The notes under the pieces are model-generated. The model ran no database searches and had not been told where the DNA came from. It worked only from the letters and a program-made list of their open reading frames with translations. The translations under genes and the position numbers were made by a program. A stretch of DNA of 64,000 nt from Coriaria nepalensis (lineage: Eukaryota; Streptophyta; Magnoliopsida; Cucurbitales; Coriariaceae), in NCBI GenBank assembly GCA_027186245.1, contig CP114493.1, forward strand, positions 5,091,501 through 5,155,500, given 5' to 3'. The first letter of the stretch is position 1. Each line of letters opens with the position of its first letter. Positions 1 through 14,085 of this stretch are shown one piece after another.

Positions 1-809
1 ATTTTATTTATTTATTTTAAATAATATAAATATATTTCAATTATTGGACTAAGCTTAATTCGAAACAACGTATATCTCATTCCTCCTAATGGTCCTAAAC
101 CCAAAAATAGAATATATTTATACACACCTTTTTCTTTTTCTTTTTTTAATTCAGAAATTCTTTCATTAATTTTTGATGATAAATTATAAATTTAAAATAA
201 AATAAATTAAATTCATAATATTATTAAATAAATTTAAAATCTAATCTTTAATATTATATAAAAATTTAAACTCTAACCAAACTAAAAAAGTCACTTCGGG
301 CAGGAACATTCACGCTGACCAAATCTCTGCTCAACAAAGCACCAACTGGCAACTATTTATGGTGCATGAACACCAAAACCATTATTAATTGACCAGACCA
401 GACCCATCTAGTTTAATTCCTTCTTGACAGGCCCATGCATACTTTATCTTCTCTAAAAGCAAATATCCAAACGCAATTTTAACGTATTTATGGTCCAACT
501 CTTTCAGTATATTGGGCCTTAGTTCGGTACTTCTCATCTGGGCCCATTTTAGCCCAAGTCCTGACCCACCCAAAACTTAGCTCCGTCTCTGTAAAATGTA
601 CTTATATTAAATCAGGACACTATACTTCAATAATCATCATAATTCAGTTTAAAAATCAGTTTAAAAATCAGTTTACTTCATATATATATATCAACATACC
701 ATAGTAATAAAAATGGCGTTTTACACGATGCCATTACATAATACCTTTCAAATATCCATCGAACAACCATTACAACATTCCATTAAACAAACAAAATAAC
801 TAACATTTA
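1..809. other. intergenic / 3' flank of LRAT gene, no gene seen
   Basis: AT-rich DNA with homopolymer and TA-rich tracts. The only open frames are short and lack family resemblance. The last ~100 bases before 810 are presumably the 3' UTR of the minus-strand LRAT gene. Nothing else is supported. Confidence 0.6.
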
Positions 810-2161
810 CTAGGCAGTAACCCGGGATTCCTCACGAACCAGAGCCGCCGCAATCTGAGGCTCAATGACTTGAAGCAAACCCATCTCCAACCGCCTCGTC
901 AAATCCTCGACAGAAACCTTAACAACATCTCTCCTCATCCCAATATCAGCAGCATATCTACTAGCACAATACACCCCAACTGCAGTTGCCGCCATTCCAT
1001 AAACATTTGTAGTGACGAGCCGTAGTGGGGTCGACAAAACTGCAGCCAGGGGCCCTCCAATGATCGAAACAGCCTGCCCGCTCTGCCCAATTGTCCCTTG
1101 ATTCACAACAAGCAAGCCTGTTTTACAGTATATGGCAAAGTCTTCACAATTGTTCTTGAATATGTTGTAGCATCCGAAACCATTGTCTAGAAGGTAGTTG
1201 GCTCGGTGGACCACGATATCGTGTGGGTCTGAGACGGCTAGAGTGCATGTGCCTCCACGTGCTTTTGTGAGGAAGAGTGCGGGATTCACAGAATATTCGA
1301 AACGGTACAAGACTCCACCTGAGAGGAAGCAGTTGAGGCAGGATGAGACTACTCCGTTACCTTGTTCTGGTGGAGTGCAAGTGGAGCAAGGTTGGTGGGG
1401 CAGGGAAGGGCCAGAACTGACAAAGAGGAGGTCAATGACTGTTCCGGTCCCTACTTCTTGGCCACGCCTAGTAAAATGAATCACCTTGCCGTCTCCAACG
1501 TAGATTCCTGTTTTGATCAGAATATACCAACTAAGTCAATGACATTGTTTCAGACTCCTTGGCAAGTTTGTAATGCATCTGGAATAACCATTTTCTATAA
1601 AATCCCCCCAATTTGCTATGATCTATAAGGTAAAATTTCGACCTTTACTACTACTAAAGGGTAATAAACCATTGTTGACTTAAAAGTGTCAAACTTTGCA
1701 TATGCAATTTTACTAGAATCTCAGAATTAACCCAAAAAGAAAAAAAAAAGGATCGAGACCCATGTCATTATAAGATAAAGAGTAAAATAGAGAGAAACAT
1801 ACAAATCAAAATCCATGAATCCAAGATCATTGGAAGAGAGAGAGAAATTCGAACCGTGATGAGCGTAAACATAAGCAGCCCTCCAAGAGTAAATGTGATC
1901 GCCGGGTTTCAGGCTCTCCCTGCTAATCCTGCATGCAAATAAGAGCAGCTCACAGTCATAAGAAAGCAGCAGAATGGTTCATTACCGTTTGGCTTCCGAG
2001 AAAATCCATGAGAGAAAAAAAAAAAGCATAGGATTTTTACAGATTCCATCTAGATCTCGCAAAATTTTCTGTAGATCGAACGCCTCATTTTGTTTCCAGA
2101 AACCAGGAAAATAATAAAATAATAAAAATAAAAATTTGTACCTATTGGAGAGCAGTCCCAT
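810..2161 (-). CDS. LRAT/NC-domain protein (three exons)
   Basis: Predicted 263-residue plant LRAT-domain (NC-domain) protein. Exons on the minus strand are 2161-2142, 1928-1855 and 1507-810. All junctions are GT-AG, the phases agree (20+74+698 = 792 nt), and the product starts MGLLSN. LRAT-family proteins are NlpC/P60-fold thiol acyltransferases or hydrolases. The expected catalytic residues are present: an early His in YAHHGIYVGDG just after the KPGDHIYSWR block (residues ~12-38), and the Cys of NNCEDFA (residues ~145-155). Downstream are a Gly/Ala-rich, possibly membrane-associated helix and a charged tail. The substrate of plant members is not established, so lipid acyltransfer is inference from the family. 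The start is chosen because exon 1 sits in a CT-rich leader and keeps frame with exon 2. It lies alone, with no paralogue nearby. Confidence 0.92.
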
Positions 2162-2330
2162 CTCTATTTTTCTTCTTTTTATTCTTTTTCTTCTTCTTCT
2201 TCTTCTTCCTGCGTTTCTTCTTCTTCTTTCTCGTCCAAGGAGATAGCTTTGATTTTCCGGAATTCGATTCCTCGAACCCAGAAAAGCTGACGAGAAAGAG
2301 AGATTCTACCCCAGAAAAGTGTAATCGATG
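2162..2330 (-). promoter_or_regulatory. CT-rich 5' leader of the LRAT gene
   Basis: On the plus strand this is a TTC/TTCTTC-rich run (about 2166-2240), that is a GAA-rich leader on the coding strand, immediately upstream of the LRAT start at 2161. Purine- or pyrimidine-rich microsatellites in 5' UTRs are common in plants. The transcription start cannot be fixed from sequence. Confidence 0.45.
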
Positions 2331-4508
2331 ATGGGGATTTCTGTACCCGAAATGACGATTGTACCCCTTAAACCCTCTCTTCTTGGCTAAGGAAGCTTAG
2401 AAACAAATGCTGACGGTACAGACAGGTTTCACTTTCACACGCTGAATGATGGATTCTAGCACGCCTGTCGTTCACGTCTTGCACAAAGCACACGACATGT
2501 AGTTTTTTAGGTGTTTTCCTCCTAAGAAAGAGGGAAATATTACCAAAAGTGAGTCGCAAGCGACAAATACCCGTACATTGTAGAATGTAGAGGAGTCCAG
2601 TAATTATCAGGATTGGGCAGCTGATATTCTATTTTGACAATAAATTAATCTTTTTTCTTTTTCCTTTTTTAAAGTTTTTTTCGATTTTAAATAATATTAA
2701 AAAATTAATTTGATATTATTTATTAAAATTATTTTATTTACTTTCTAACTAAAATTTTTTAAATTTCTTGATTTAAAAATTTAACAATTAAAAAAAAAAG
2801 AAAAAAAGAAATTGAATTATTTAATTAAATAAAAGATTAATTTCTCTAAATTTCAGTCAATAGATTACACGCTTGTCCTAACTTAATCGTCGAGTCATGT
2901 GACTTAAGCACGTGACTCCAATGACTTAGACTCAATCGTGTATCGATTCTAAATATTATGTCCGTGTTCTTTAAGAAAGAACTAATTAACCCGTGTAACA
3001 TGCATGCATCATTATTATAAACAGACAATGTAATAAAATTAATGCAAATAAAAAAATATTATTATTTTTATTTTTATTTTACTTTAAAAAAAAATCAAAT
3101 CAAACGCACTTACAATTTATTTAGTTTCAAACTTAGAACAACACGATCAAGTACACCGCATATTTTTAGAGGGCATCGAAATGGAAAAAGAGTTCGTTGC
3201 ATTAAAAAATTGAGTGGGGTTGAGTGGAAAGCTTTCCAGCCTAGGGATCGGTATGCCTGTGATCATCACTCAAATGCAACTTGATCTGACGGCGAATCTT
3301 TACACAGTTTGCTTTCTTGTTTCTAATTAATTTGTGAGAAGCATGTTCTATGGGTTTATACTCTGACTGTTCCTCCTTTCCATTTACTTTCTGGGTTAAT
3401 AAAAATTAATAAGATAGAACATGTATATATATATATATAACAAGAGAGAATGTTGGATCATCTTTTGAATAGGGATTGCTGCTAACCACTGATTTATTCT
3501 GAGAAAGTCTGCAGATCTGGTCAGAGTATTGATCCAAATGCGCCACCGCATCCATGTTCGTTCTCTTTCTTAAATCCTTGCTTTCTAATACACTACATCT
3601 TTCCCCCTTTTTTTTTGGCCAAATCTAATATACTGCTACTCAACGCAGCTTCTTCCTGAAAGTGGTTAAGCTGTGTGAAAGTCAACCGTATGTATGGATG
3701 GACTCTTCTGAAATTAAATAGGATATTGTGGGAGGAATTTTGAGTGTATGTGAATCATTGAAGGTAGAATAAATTAATTATATATTTTATATGTTATTCG
3801 ATCTATTATATACAGACCATTAGAGTTGTTTAGTTTATACATGACAAAGAAAAGAAACGCGATGTATAGCTCCAAATAAATCATTCTCGACATTTTCTAT
3901 CGTATATCTAAACTTTTCTTAATTTTAGCTTACTTTCATTTTATAAGAATTTTAAGGGTTTTTACTCTCTAATGAGTTCATATGGCCAAAGTGAGAAAAA
4001 TATGTATTTATAAGCTATAATAGGAACCTATTAGGTTTAGCTCTCCTCATATTAGGCCAACTAATGAGTTATTTCAAGTCATTTTTATTATATATTTATC
4101 ATCTTTTTATATATTAAAATATCAAATATTCATTAATTAAATAATATTTATATTTTTAATTTAATATCACTCAACTTTAATAATCAACTTATTTATCATA
4201 TCGGATAATTAAACTCATCTAAAGAGTTTGATATTGATAAAATTTATAAAATTTTCTCGAAAGAATATTACCAACTTGAGATTTATTGGGATATAGATTC
4301 TTTTAATAAACAAACTTCCCCCATGCACGTAATGTCATTTCTCGAGGTTAATGATCCCAAAAGAAATCACATGATTTCTTATTTAGTCAGTATAAATAAA
4401 ATATCTCACATGATTCTATTCAATATCCACCAAGTGCGAACATTACTACAACCTTACTAATAATTTGTCCAAATCCATTTAAAAGTGTGACCCTTTACTT
4501 ATATTTTA

Positions 4509-4541
<33 letters not shown>

Positions 4542-6347
4542 GATAATTTAATATTTTGTGTGCAATCTTTATACACCATATTATCTGCAACATAAAACAA
4601 AAGGCATTCGTACATTTCATAAACCAATTATAATACTAATATTTAGTTATAAATATTTTTATTAAAATGATAAGGAAATAAAGTCGAAAAACATAAAAAT
4701 GATATTTTCAAATATATATTTCGAATAAGTGTCTCATTTATCATCATAAATGATAACAATCTTTCATGACCTTTTTACACTTTAATATTATTTTTAAAGC
4801 CAAATTATCATTTATGGCAAAATTATATAAATTGATATCTTATTCAATTTTAGATTAATACATCATAACCAAGTGATATAGAGATAGAAGAATATATGGG
4901 TAGGATTAATGCTTAATTAGTACATCTACATTAATAAACTTATCAAGGAACATATTCAGATCGACATATTATACATATATATGCATAGTGCGTTAGTTTA
5001 GGAACCCTACATCAAGGAAAAGCTAGGTAGCTAGCTCATGACTAGTGGGGAGGAGGGCTCAAAACTTCCACTACCCTACGTCCAAAGGGGTACTTATTTT
5101 GCATAAATGTAAAAGTTATTATAGCGTAAGGATCTGATGGTACGTACGTACGTACGGATTGAAGCATATATAGTAGCAATTGGAATTAATAACTATATGA
5201 CCTTTCTTTTAATTGAGAGAACAAAAGAAGTGCATATGGTCCAAACCCTAGCCTTGTGATGCAAACATGATTCGACCCATCCAAAGGCCATTAATTGGGA
5301 TTTCATTCCAAGTGGGAAACGACTCATCAAACCCTACCCTCTACTCTCAAAAGCCTTGTTAGACTGTTCTGTTGATCTTTTAAGCAAGTTCTAATGATAA
5401 GTATCAAAATCAGCAAAAAATTTCAGAAAATTGATATATTTTTTTAAATGTAAAAATGATGTATACGTGAGATTAATGGATCTCGATCAATTAGAGCTCT
5501 AGGCGAAATTAAAATATTGGACTCTCTTTATATAAACAAGTATATATGATGTTCTCCTTTTAACAATTAAATAATAATAAATAATAATAATAATAAAAAA
5601 GACATCAATGTATTATTTAAAATATCAAATTAGTTCAAATATTTAAAATTTTCAAACTAAATAAAAACCTAAACTTTTAGTCATATTATGTTATGTTATG
5701 GACCCTAGGCAATTGCCAACTTCGCCTAAGGCTAGAGCCTCTAGAGAGATTTGAGTGATTATGAACTAACCTTAGTTAATATACTAATATTATTTTAAAT
5801 GGAATGATTTTAAATGATAGACTAAATTTACTTAATTAATAGACCCCCAAATATGTCTTCCACAAACGAACCCCCAACTATTGAAACCAATATCTAGCTG
5901 CCAACAATTGATTAGAGATTAAACATAATATGCTTAATTAGTCAAACTCATTATGAAGCTAATGAATTTTGCCCTTTGTAAGTCTAATTAAACAAAAAGT
6001 GGAGCATCTTATATAAATATACTGATCGATATAATGATACCAATTTAAGGCACAGAGAGTCACTGAGATTCTCTTACTTTTCTTCTTCTAATCAAATTAG
6101 CTATGCCACAGCCCGCACCCCACAATTAGTAGTGTCTGATTAAACTAGTAATCAATTTCTACTTCGTTTCTTTATTAAATATTGTAAGCTCACGATTGCA
6201 ATCACAAGCTCAATGCATGCCTTCATTGTTAGTGGTCTGGTCCCATCCTACCTGCTCAAAGTGCATGGGATTAGGTCACAAAACATACGGCTATAGACAA
6301 AAGGTTGAAATCAACTCCTTTAGTGATAACTAATTAATCAGGTCCAT

Positions 6348-6392
<45 letters not shown>

Positions 6393-6510
6393 ACTAAACT
6401 TGTTTAATTAAATATGTAACATACGTTAAATAATTGCAAGAACATATTAAATTTTGAATAATTTCCGGCCAGTAACAAATAACAACAGGTGGAAAAACAA
6501 TATCTACATT
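2331..6510. other. intergenic region, simple repeats only
   Basis: About 4.2 kb between the 5' side of the LRAT gene and the 3' end of the ALMT gene. It contains a long A-run (about 4508-4539), short TA microsatellites and a perfect (TA)n tract at about 6349-6388. The open frames at 2368-2559, 2846-3028 and 3042-3284 have low-complexity or composition-driven translations with no recognised domain. I see no gene, RNA gene or structured transposon here. Confidence 0.6.
6349..6388. repeat. (TA)n microsatellite
   Basis: Uninterrupted alternating TA dinucleotides of about 40 bases, directly visible. Likely length-polymorphic. It lies about 120 bases beyond the stop codon of the ALMT gene, in its 3' flank. 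Confidence 0.95.
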
Positions 6511-8569
6511 TCATTTTTGGCTGAGCTTTGCTGCCTTGTCATTCTTATCCTCTAATATCGAAAGAGTATTTTCGATCTCACTAACGTTAATAACAACATG
6601 GTCCTGATCCTGATCCTGACTATTATTGTTCTCTACAACCGGATTTACACTTCCTCGATGAAGTAAATGAGGCTTCTCCAGAGACACGGTCGATTCGCCA
6701 ACTACCTTAAATTCGGCTAATCGAGAAAGCTCAGTGACAAAAGCAGAAATGTTTTCTACACATTGAACAATCTCGACCAAAATCGAAGCCACCGAAGCAA
6801 TTGGGATGATTTCCAGCAAGTCTGTATCCTCTATTAGAGAAGTTTTGAGAATGTCTTTTAGCTCGTTGATGGCGCATTTGGCATTTTCGAGATGAGAATT
6901 AGTAGCAGTCGATTGGTCTGTCATTGTTTTGATTGAAGAAGCTAATGATTTCAATGCCTTGCCACATTCTGAACTCATCTTTGTGCATGGTCCTTGAATC
7001 CTTGTTCGAAGTTGCAGAGCAACCTATAAAGATTAATTAAGATAATGGACTACATTAAATGAGATGCTACAAAAGATCAATGATTTATTTTTTTATTTTT
7101 TTTGAAATTTCTAGATTTTAGTGGTAAAGGAAAAGATGTAGTACGTGAGCATCAGAAGTAGTGTAGCCATTAAGAGCTTCAATTTGGTACGCACATTGGC
7201 GAGTAAGTGTTCCGATCTTTAGGTATTGTTTCCATGGATGCCGGAACTTGAAATTGCCATGTCTAGGTTCCCACCAAGCAAAATTTGCCTGCATATTCAT
7301 ATACAAGCCAATAGTTTCGGATTAATTAATGATAAATAAAGTATATTTTATAGCAGTTACATTTACATTATATAAGTATAATTGCACCCCACTATATAAA
7401 AGTAGCTAGTAAGCAACCAGTCATTAGAAAGAGAGGCTAACCAAGGATTCTTCAATGCTTTTTGAGTTTAGGACAGATTTATATCCTTGAACAAATGACT
7501 TGTCTTCCTTAGAGATCACTATATCATCGGAATGATGGAAATATACACCACCAAATCCTACACAAAAAATAAAATAAATAAATAAGTTGTTATGTATTGT
7601 TATTTAGCTAGCTAGGTTGAGTATGCATATATAAGATCATAAAACATTATTCCTATATATATATCTACCTTCTAGGAAGCTTGCTAACTTTTCTACACTC
7701 GAAGCAACCGAGTTATGAAGCGTTTCGCCGGCCCAAACAGGATAAACAAAGATGGAGACCACTAGACATATCGATCCACCAACTAGAACGGTAAGCAGCC
7801 TGACACGAGCCATGTCGAAAATCTCCTCCACTCGGAAACTCGAAACTGACACCATACTGAATGTCAATATGAATATCAACATTCCGTAATCATGCCGTGC
7901 TTTTATCTTCGGGAAGAATCGTAAGAACGTTGCCATTGTCGCTGTCATTAAACCCACCACAAAAGTTATTCTCTGTGTTTTGTTCCTAAGAAAAAACAAT
8001 GATACAAAGAAAGTGAATGATATTATTAATTTATAGATCTATATACCTAGTATGAAAACGAGAACACCCAGTATAAAAGGTTCTCCTTTTTGCCCGCAAA
8101 GACCTGCCAAATATTGAGCTCCAACTCCTAATGCACCACCTAGTAATGTTGCAACACTTCTATTTAAACCTTTATATAGACTTGCACCTGAATATCACAA
8201 AAAAATCACTATACATTAGTAACCGGATAGAAATCGCACCGGATGATATATATACCGTGCAGATAGAAACCGTACTAACTGCTTACCTACGGTAAATTCC
8301 ATAATAACAATCACAGTTATAATGGCCCATATTCCGGAAACTCCGAACCCGTCGTAAAGACGCCTCCAATAGTAGAACAAGGACACAAATGTGAGAGCTA
8401 ATCCAACTTTGAAGGAGTGAATAATTCTCCTAGGATCATCCTGTCCAATCTTCTTTGTGCTCTTAGCAACATTCATAACCTTTGCTTTCAGCTTCTCCCA
8501 CACACGAGAGAAAAACCGAGCAGCCATATTTGTCTGCTGATGATGATCGTTTGATGATTCAATCTCCAT
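6511..8569 (-). CDS. Aluminium-activated malate transporter family (ALMT) anion channel, six exons
   Basis: Predicted 489-residue ALMT protein. Minus-strand exons are 8569-8287, 8187-8047, 7941-7669, 7557-7442, 7288-7145 and 7023-6511. All are GT-AG and phase-consistent (1470 nt). ALMTs are plant anion channels passing malate and other anions across the plasma membrane or tonoplast. Visible features are a basic N-terminus, the FKVGLALT first helix (residues ~50-70), [20 protein letters not shown] (~76-95), the [11 protein letters not shown] helix, the [20 protein letters not shown] segment, the VYPVWAGE end of the last helix, and the soluble helical C-terminal domain with the hallmark WEP motif (277-279, exon 5). 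Exon 3 uses the acceptor ACAG at 7942; an upstream AG would break frame. The C-terminal tail is acidic with a QD repeat. It most resembles the ALMT1/2/7/8/10-type clade, but the orthologue is not assigned. Transported anion and membrane are inference. Confidence 0.93.
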
Positions 8570-8903
8570 GTCTAGCTAGCTTAGAAATGTTTGATTGATA
8601 CCCAGTTTCTTTTCTTTCAAGTAATATATAAGAGAAGTAGAGGTGGGGAAAGAATTGTGGATGAATAACGAGTAATGGGTGTGTCGGTATTTATAAGTGA
8701 AAAGTTTTAAGAAAAGAAGAAGAAAAAAAAAAAAAAACAGTTGGTGGGTGTTAGTGAAAGAATATTTCAATGCACTCAAAATGTGTGGGGGTCGTTTTGT
8801 GTGTAGAGAGACAAAGATTTTCTTCAAGAAAGTAGAGGAACAAGAACGATGTGCTGACTCGAACTATATTATAATGTTTGTATTTTTATATATACAAATA
8901 TAA

Positions 8904-11880
8904 AACTTAGAATAAAGGTGTTATGCTGTGCCCGATCGAAGGCGAGACGTTTATACTTTATATCTTATATATTAAATATGGTAGCCCATAAATGAAAAGT
9001 ATGGAGCTAAATAAGACCTCACTTTCACAGCACCAAAACGGGACAAAAATAAAGCAGTAAACCAAATTCAGCTCACTATTAAATATATAATAATTTTAAA
9101 AAAAAAGCTCAAGGTGATGTTGGCCAGTTAATTCTGTGTCCGCCCTCCTGAATTCTACAGCGAATTCATCTTTAGGGCTTCATCGGAGTAGTTTCCTTGG
9201 ATGTCAAGTGGGTTTGTAAATTGAGATTTGGGCCTAAAGCACACTACTTAATGATGTCTAGCTAAGTAATCACTGTAATTAGTCGGCCGCGACACAGACC
9301 ACCATAAACCCCCCTGTTCAACGAGTATTAATGGGCTACTACCTACTAATTAAAAAATAATACTATAATATAAAACTAGCTAGTGAAATTGCTATCAGCA
9401 CACTACTTATCATTTATTTTTGTTACCATATTCAAATTTTCTTCCTTCTCTTCTTCTTTTTCTTATTTGTCCTCGTTTAATTTTAATACAAAATAGCACT
9501 TATATGTGACTATAAGTTCTACCAATATCATTCATATTCACAAAGGTATATAATAAAGAGATGAATCAAAATTGGCTTACAGGGTCAAAGTGCATGCATA
9601 CAAAATTACCAAGTTCATTCCATGAGAACTATACGTTTTGATTAGAATTGGCTTGCAGCTGACAGTTCTGACTTGCAGAAATGACCCATGCATTTTCCGG
9701 TCACTAACTTTAAGAAAATTAAATATATATTTATACACGTATGCAAGTCAAAACTATTAATTAAAAATGCATTGTCCTTGGTCAATTCCAAAAATAAAAA
9801 TAATAAAAAATAAAAATAATAAAAAGCCTGACCTAAGTCACCACTACTGAATGTTATGTATATATATATATATGTTTAAACATCATCATCGTGACGACAA
9901 GATGACAATGAATCAAAAAAATAAACAACTAAAATTAAAGAGATCTAGAGAATCAAAGCTGATGACAATGAACAAAGTCACTAAACCCTAGCTTAGACAG
10001 TGAGTACTATTCCTTCATCTGTGATTAGCATTAACCAGAGAGCAGGAATGATAGTTAATTATAAACCAGTTAACGAACACAATGATAAACTGCTAACACC
10101 ATATTTGACATTTTTTTTTTCAATGACTTAATCCAATGATCATGTCTTAAATATGACCTAATTAAGTTAAATGAAACTAATGATTTTCTATTCACATCTT
10201 AAATTATCCGGTTTGCACAAATTAATCTGATCCGACTTATTATTCATCAGCAATGTCAGCAACCCACTAGTAGCAGTAGTGAGTAGGATCTGACTCACTC
10301 ATGTGGGTTCGCTCAAATTAGATTTTAGGTCCAAAAAAAAAAAAGAAATCGTGAACCAAATAATTTGAGATGGAAGCTGCTATATAATCACATCAACATG
10401 TGCGAACATATATACGTATCATGCATATATACATGTAGAATCATATTCTTTATGACCTATATATATATATATAAAGTAGAATTTCCATATACATTGAACC
10501 TATAAGCTATATAGATCATACAGCTAGAAAACATAGATGTTGTATGATATATACAACTTTTGTACGTAGTGATCTTCTTTCTTTTCACATTTTCTCATTT
10601 TACCGCACTCTGTTTCCATTTTTGATGAGCAAGTTGAGCTGTTGAGGTTGATATGTGGATGAAAATGAAAACTGACATGAAACATAATCATGAAAGCTTA
10701 TTATGCTTTTGAGTTTTGAGAGGGAAACAGCAAAGCAAATAGCAATATTAGATTTCAAATGATCTGTACGTAATATATATATATGTATATATGTGTTTTT
10801 TTTACCGTCATCCGAACCTTATCCAGCTTTGAAATAGATGATATGCTTTTCCTTACAAGTACGAATGTACAGATTTATAGAAATCATTGAATGGCCTCAA
10901 ATTTACAAAGAAACACAGCCGATCGATCCATAAGTAGCATGCTCTTTTTCGATTTACTTGCTGGCTATCGATTTTGCCTCTTCCATTCAATAGCTAGCTA
11001 CCCTTAATTTACTTGCTGCTTGACAGTTGATATCTATCTATCTTTCTATATATATGCACTTGATCATAAAATATTCTTTCGTGCCCATTTGTTCCTTGTT
11101 GAATATATACAGATCTCTTACTAGTTGTACTTACTACGGCATGCATGCATCCATTGGTTAATAGGACTAGGAGGAGTTTCCAAAGCGATTAATAACCAGT
11201 AATAAAGTTTTGGATTTGTGTTTAAATCTTAATTATGAAGTAATAATATGAGTGTTCGATCGAATTAAATTTAATTAGCGTGATAACAAATCAAGGAAAA
11301 GATTAATGGTTGTCATGTTATTGATCGGCGAGTCTGAAGTGATGATAACTAAGAATTAATAAAAACATTTCTATTTACAAAGATTTCGAGATAACTTACG
11401 TGTATCGTAACTAGCTACATAGCTATAAAACAATAGTCACAAACGTTGTGTTTTTTTGTTTTTCATTCCTTTTTCTGGCGGTGGTGTTGTTTTCTTGTCT
11501 TGTAGCTGTCCTTTTTTTATAAGTTATATCATCAGTGATCAAGGAGCTTGATATATAGCGGTGGTTATTGATAGTTCCGTACTAAAAGCGGTAACGCATT
11601 ATTTCTTAGTTTAATTGGTTCACTATTTCTCTAAATTAGTGGAACCCATTTGGCTTACATCCATGTCTCTCCGTTTCTTTTCTTTTTTCGCCCCAATTAG
11701 TTCTTAATTATTACAACTTTGCCTTTACGTTATTTGACTAGCTAAGGTAGGACGAAAAAGGTGTGGTTCTCGATCGTTTCCTTAAGGCATAGAAAAATAT
11801 AAGAAGAATAAACTTTCTTATTCGATTATGTGAGAAGTGTTTTATGTTTTGTAATATTTAGAATGTTTCTCTTGTTCAAT
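8904..11880. other. intergenic region, no gene seen
   Basis: About 3 kb upstream of the ALMT gene. AT-rich with TA microsatellites (for example about 9857-9872 and 10460-10473) and CTAGCTAG-type palindromes. There is no open frame with recognisable protein similarity and no tRNA or rRNA. The proximal part (about 8570-9000) should hold the ALMT promoter, but no decisive element can be named. Confidence 0.55.
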
Positions 11881-11889
11881 TATTCCAAA

Positions 11890-12450
11890 GACAAAACGTA
11901 GCTTATGATGCGTTCAAATATATTACTCCTAAAAATATTTATGAAAATACTTCTTTTAATAAAGATTTGAGTATATATCATGATCAGAAGGGTTTGTAAG
12001 CTAAAAAATAAAATTAGACATATTGTCCGGAAGGCCAACTGCTTATCGGCTTATGGGAGTCACTAAAGGCATCACTTAAATGGTTAGGAATGCGATGGGC
12101 TCAAGATTGTCTCTCGTGGGAGAGGGTTTGACCCATTATCCACGACATCATATATATCCTCCAGAATTAGGGGAAATCTTTTCTCCAATCAAGGATTCTA
12201 TCAAATCAAGAATTCCACTTCAAGGGGACTTCACAAGGTAAACTTTATAAATACTCACATCTATGAGACACCTAAAGTACACACTTACAAACACATAACT
12301 CTAGTTCAATCTTTTTATTACTTCGATTATATTACTAACTTAATTATCAGAGTGGTTCGTAGATGGTAACCTCTACCTTCCTTTCGTGTTTTCTCCATTA
12401 TTACAGATGCGACTTGGTGGACATATTGTTGAATGAAAGTTAACGACAAC
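11890..12450 (+). repeat. 5' LTR of the Ty3/gypsy element
   Basis: Aligns along its length with 19290-19725. Shared blocks include a TTGAGT...ATCATGATCA segment, a GGGAAATC/GGGAGAAATC segment, CACATAACTCTA followed by ATCTTTTTAT and ATATTACTAA, and the terminal GTGTTTT...TGCAG/ACGACT region. Divergence includes several indels, which shows an old insertion. A TATAAATAC box about 60% of the way along could be the element's promoter. The left edge is uncertain by some tens of bases. Confidence 0.75.
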
Positions 12451-12749
12451 TGTTTGGCGTCGACCGTGAGGATGCAAATTTCCATTCGAGATGAAAAGTT
12501 TATATAAGCAAGACGCATCATGAATTTGATCGAAGAGAACAACGACTTAGTGGCCCCCGTAGGAGGATCTTGCAATGCTGCTCTAGGAGACTCGACAATG
12601 ACACTCCAAATTACTCCTCGAGATGCTCCGATAATGGTCCTCAGGTGACCGATTAGGCAATGACTAGCTGAGGCCTAGACGCACGCCCCAGAGCCCATAG
12701 GGTAGGACATCACTAAAATGGTGCAAAATGTTGTCACTGAACAAACAAC

Positions 12750-14065
12750 AACATCAATGATGTAGATAAGAGAGGAGAACAATTCCCTTATGGATGTTAA
12801 GTGTAGGGCGGCTAGGCGTCATAAAGAAGAGCACAACACTAGTAATAAAACTTCTTCTTCATCAAGGAACGACAACCTTCCAAGGGGAAAGAAAGATAAA
12901 GAACTTAAGAGGCACTCCTGACCCCGACAACTTGACTAAAAAGTTAGAGGAACTAAGAAAGGTGAATATATAGTAAAGGGTCCCAATTTCCACATATTGG
13001 GATAGAAAAAAGAGTATCCCTTTCACTAAATAGATTATGGAAGTTACCATATCACGTAAGTTCAAGTGCTCCTAAGTTTAAGCCTATGATGATGTTGGAG
13101 ATCCGACAGACTATATTGAGTCATATAAGACTATAATGGAACTTTAAGGGATGGTAGAGAGTGTAATGTGCCAAACACTCTCTATTACTCTGGAAGGTAT
13201 GAGAGGGGAGTGGTTTAGAGGGCTAGCCTCAGGATTAGTGGGTTCCTTCGATGAATTCGGTGATATTTTTCTTACCAATTTTTTCGGAGCATCAATAATA
13301 CGTCTTCCAATAACGAGCCTACACTCAGTCAAATAGGACGAAAGAGAACACCTATTAGACTTAATGGAGAGGTTCAACAAAGTGATTCAAAAGCGCAAGA
13401 ATCCAAGCGACTCAGGAGTCCTTCACATGGAGTGCTAAATAAAAAGTTCCTCAAATTCACAACAGACAAACGCCTGAAGACGTGGATGAGGCGCGTCAGA
13501 TTGGGGTGGCAGGTCAGGTGTCCAAACCCTAATTAGGAGCATACTTGAGCCCTAATAAAAGCTCCAAAAAAAGGAAGGATGACGGTAGGAAATAAGATCA
13601 AAAAAGGAACTGAAAGAGAAGTCCATATTAGAAGGATACAGATTCTCACCCCCACTATAAGTTAGAGAAATCGACACCCTTGAACGCCAACATCAAAGTG
13701 ATCTAAGTATGAAAATTAGGATCTTTTCAAAAAACTCCTATTGAATACGGACCCCAGAAGAAGGAATATAAGATAGTATTGTTACTTACATAGCGACCAC
13801 GACCATCAAACTAGAGATTGTTATCACATGAAGAAAGAAATAGAAGCTTTTGATTCAACACGATTTTCTCCAAGAGTTTGTCATGAAAAAAGATGATCAA
13901 GACAAAGATCACCAAGGTGATAAGCAGAGGAAAAATGACAAGGGATATGAGAAAGTTGATGGCCCCAAGCAGCAGCAGATGGTAAAAGTGATCGGGATTA
14001 TTGTAGAAGGACTTGAAGGTGGAGACTCTTCGCGAAAAAGAAATGAGTGGATACGAGAGAGGTAG
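12750..14065 (+). pseudogene. Retrotransposon gag remnant (Ty3/gypsy)
   Basis: Broken gag reading frame. The best block is 13151-13336, whose translation contains SITLEGMRGEWFRGL and FDEFGDIFLTNFFGAS, matching the retrotransposon Gag family pattern (alpha-helical capsid block with conserved WF and F...F residues). Residues further on (about 13850-14065) are Lys/Asp-rich, with a FLQEFV motif typical of the gag-protease spacer of Tat/Ogre-type elements. Multiple stops and frameshifts separate the blocks. No CCHC zinc knuckle is visible. Confidence 0.7.
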
Positions 14066-14085
14066 AGTAAGTCGAGGTATACTTA

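Noticed and set aside
1198..1628. Plus-strand ORFs across the LRAT gene
   Set aside because: Antisense shadows of the LRAT coding exon on the minus strand.
7942..7999. Extending ALMT exon 3 upstream to the TTAG acceptor near 7983
   Set aside because: It would put the exon out of frame with exon 2 and hit a stop. The ACAG at 7942 restores the phase and the conserved [15 protein letters not shown] sequence.
8576..8903. ORFs on both strands just upstream of the ALMT start
   Set aside because: F/L- and K-rich translations of A/T runs in the ALMT promoter or leader; no family resemblance.
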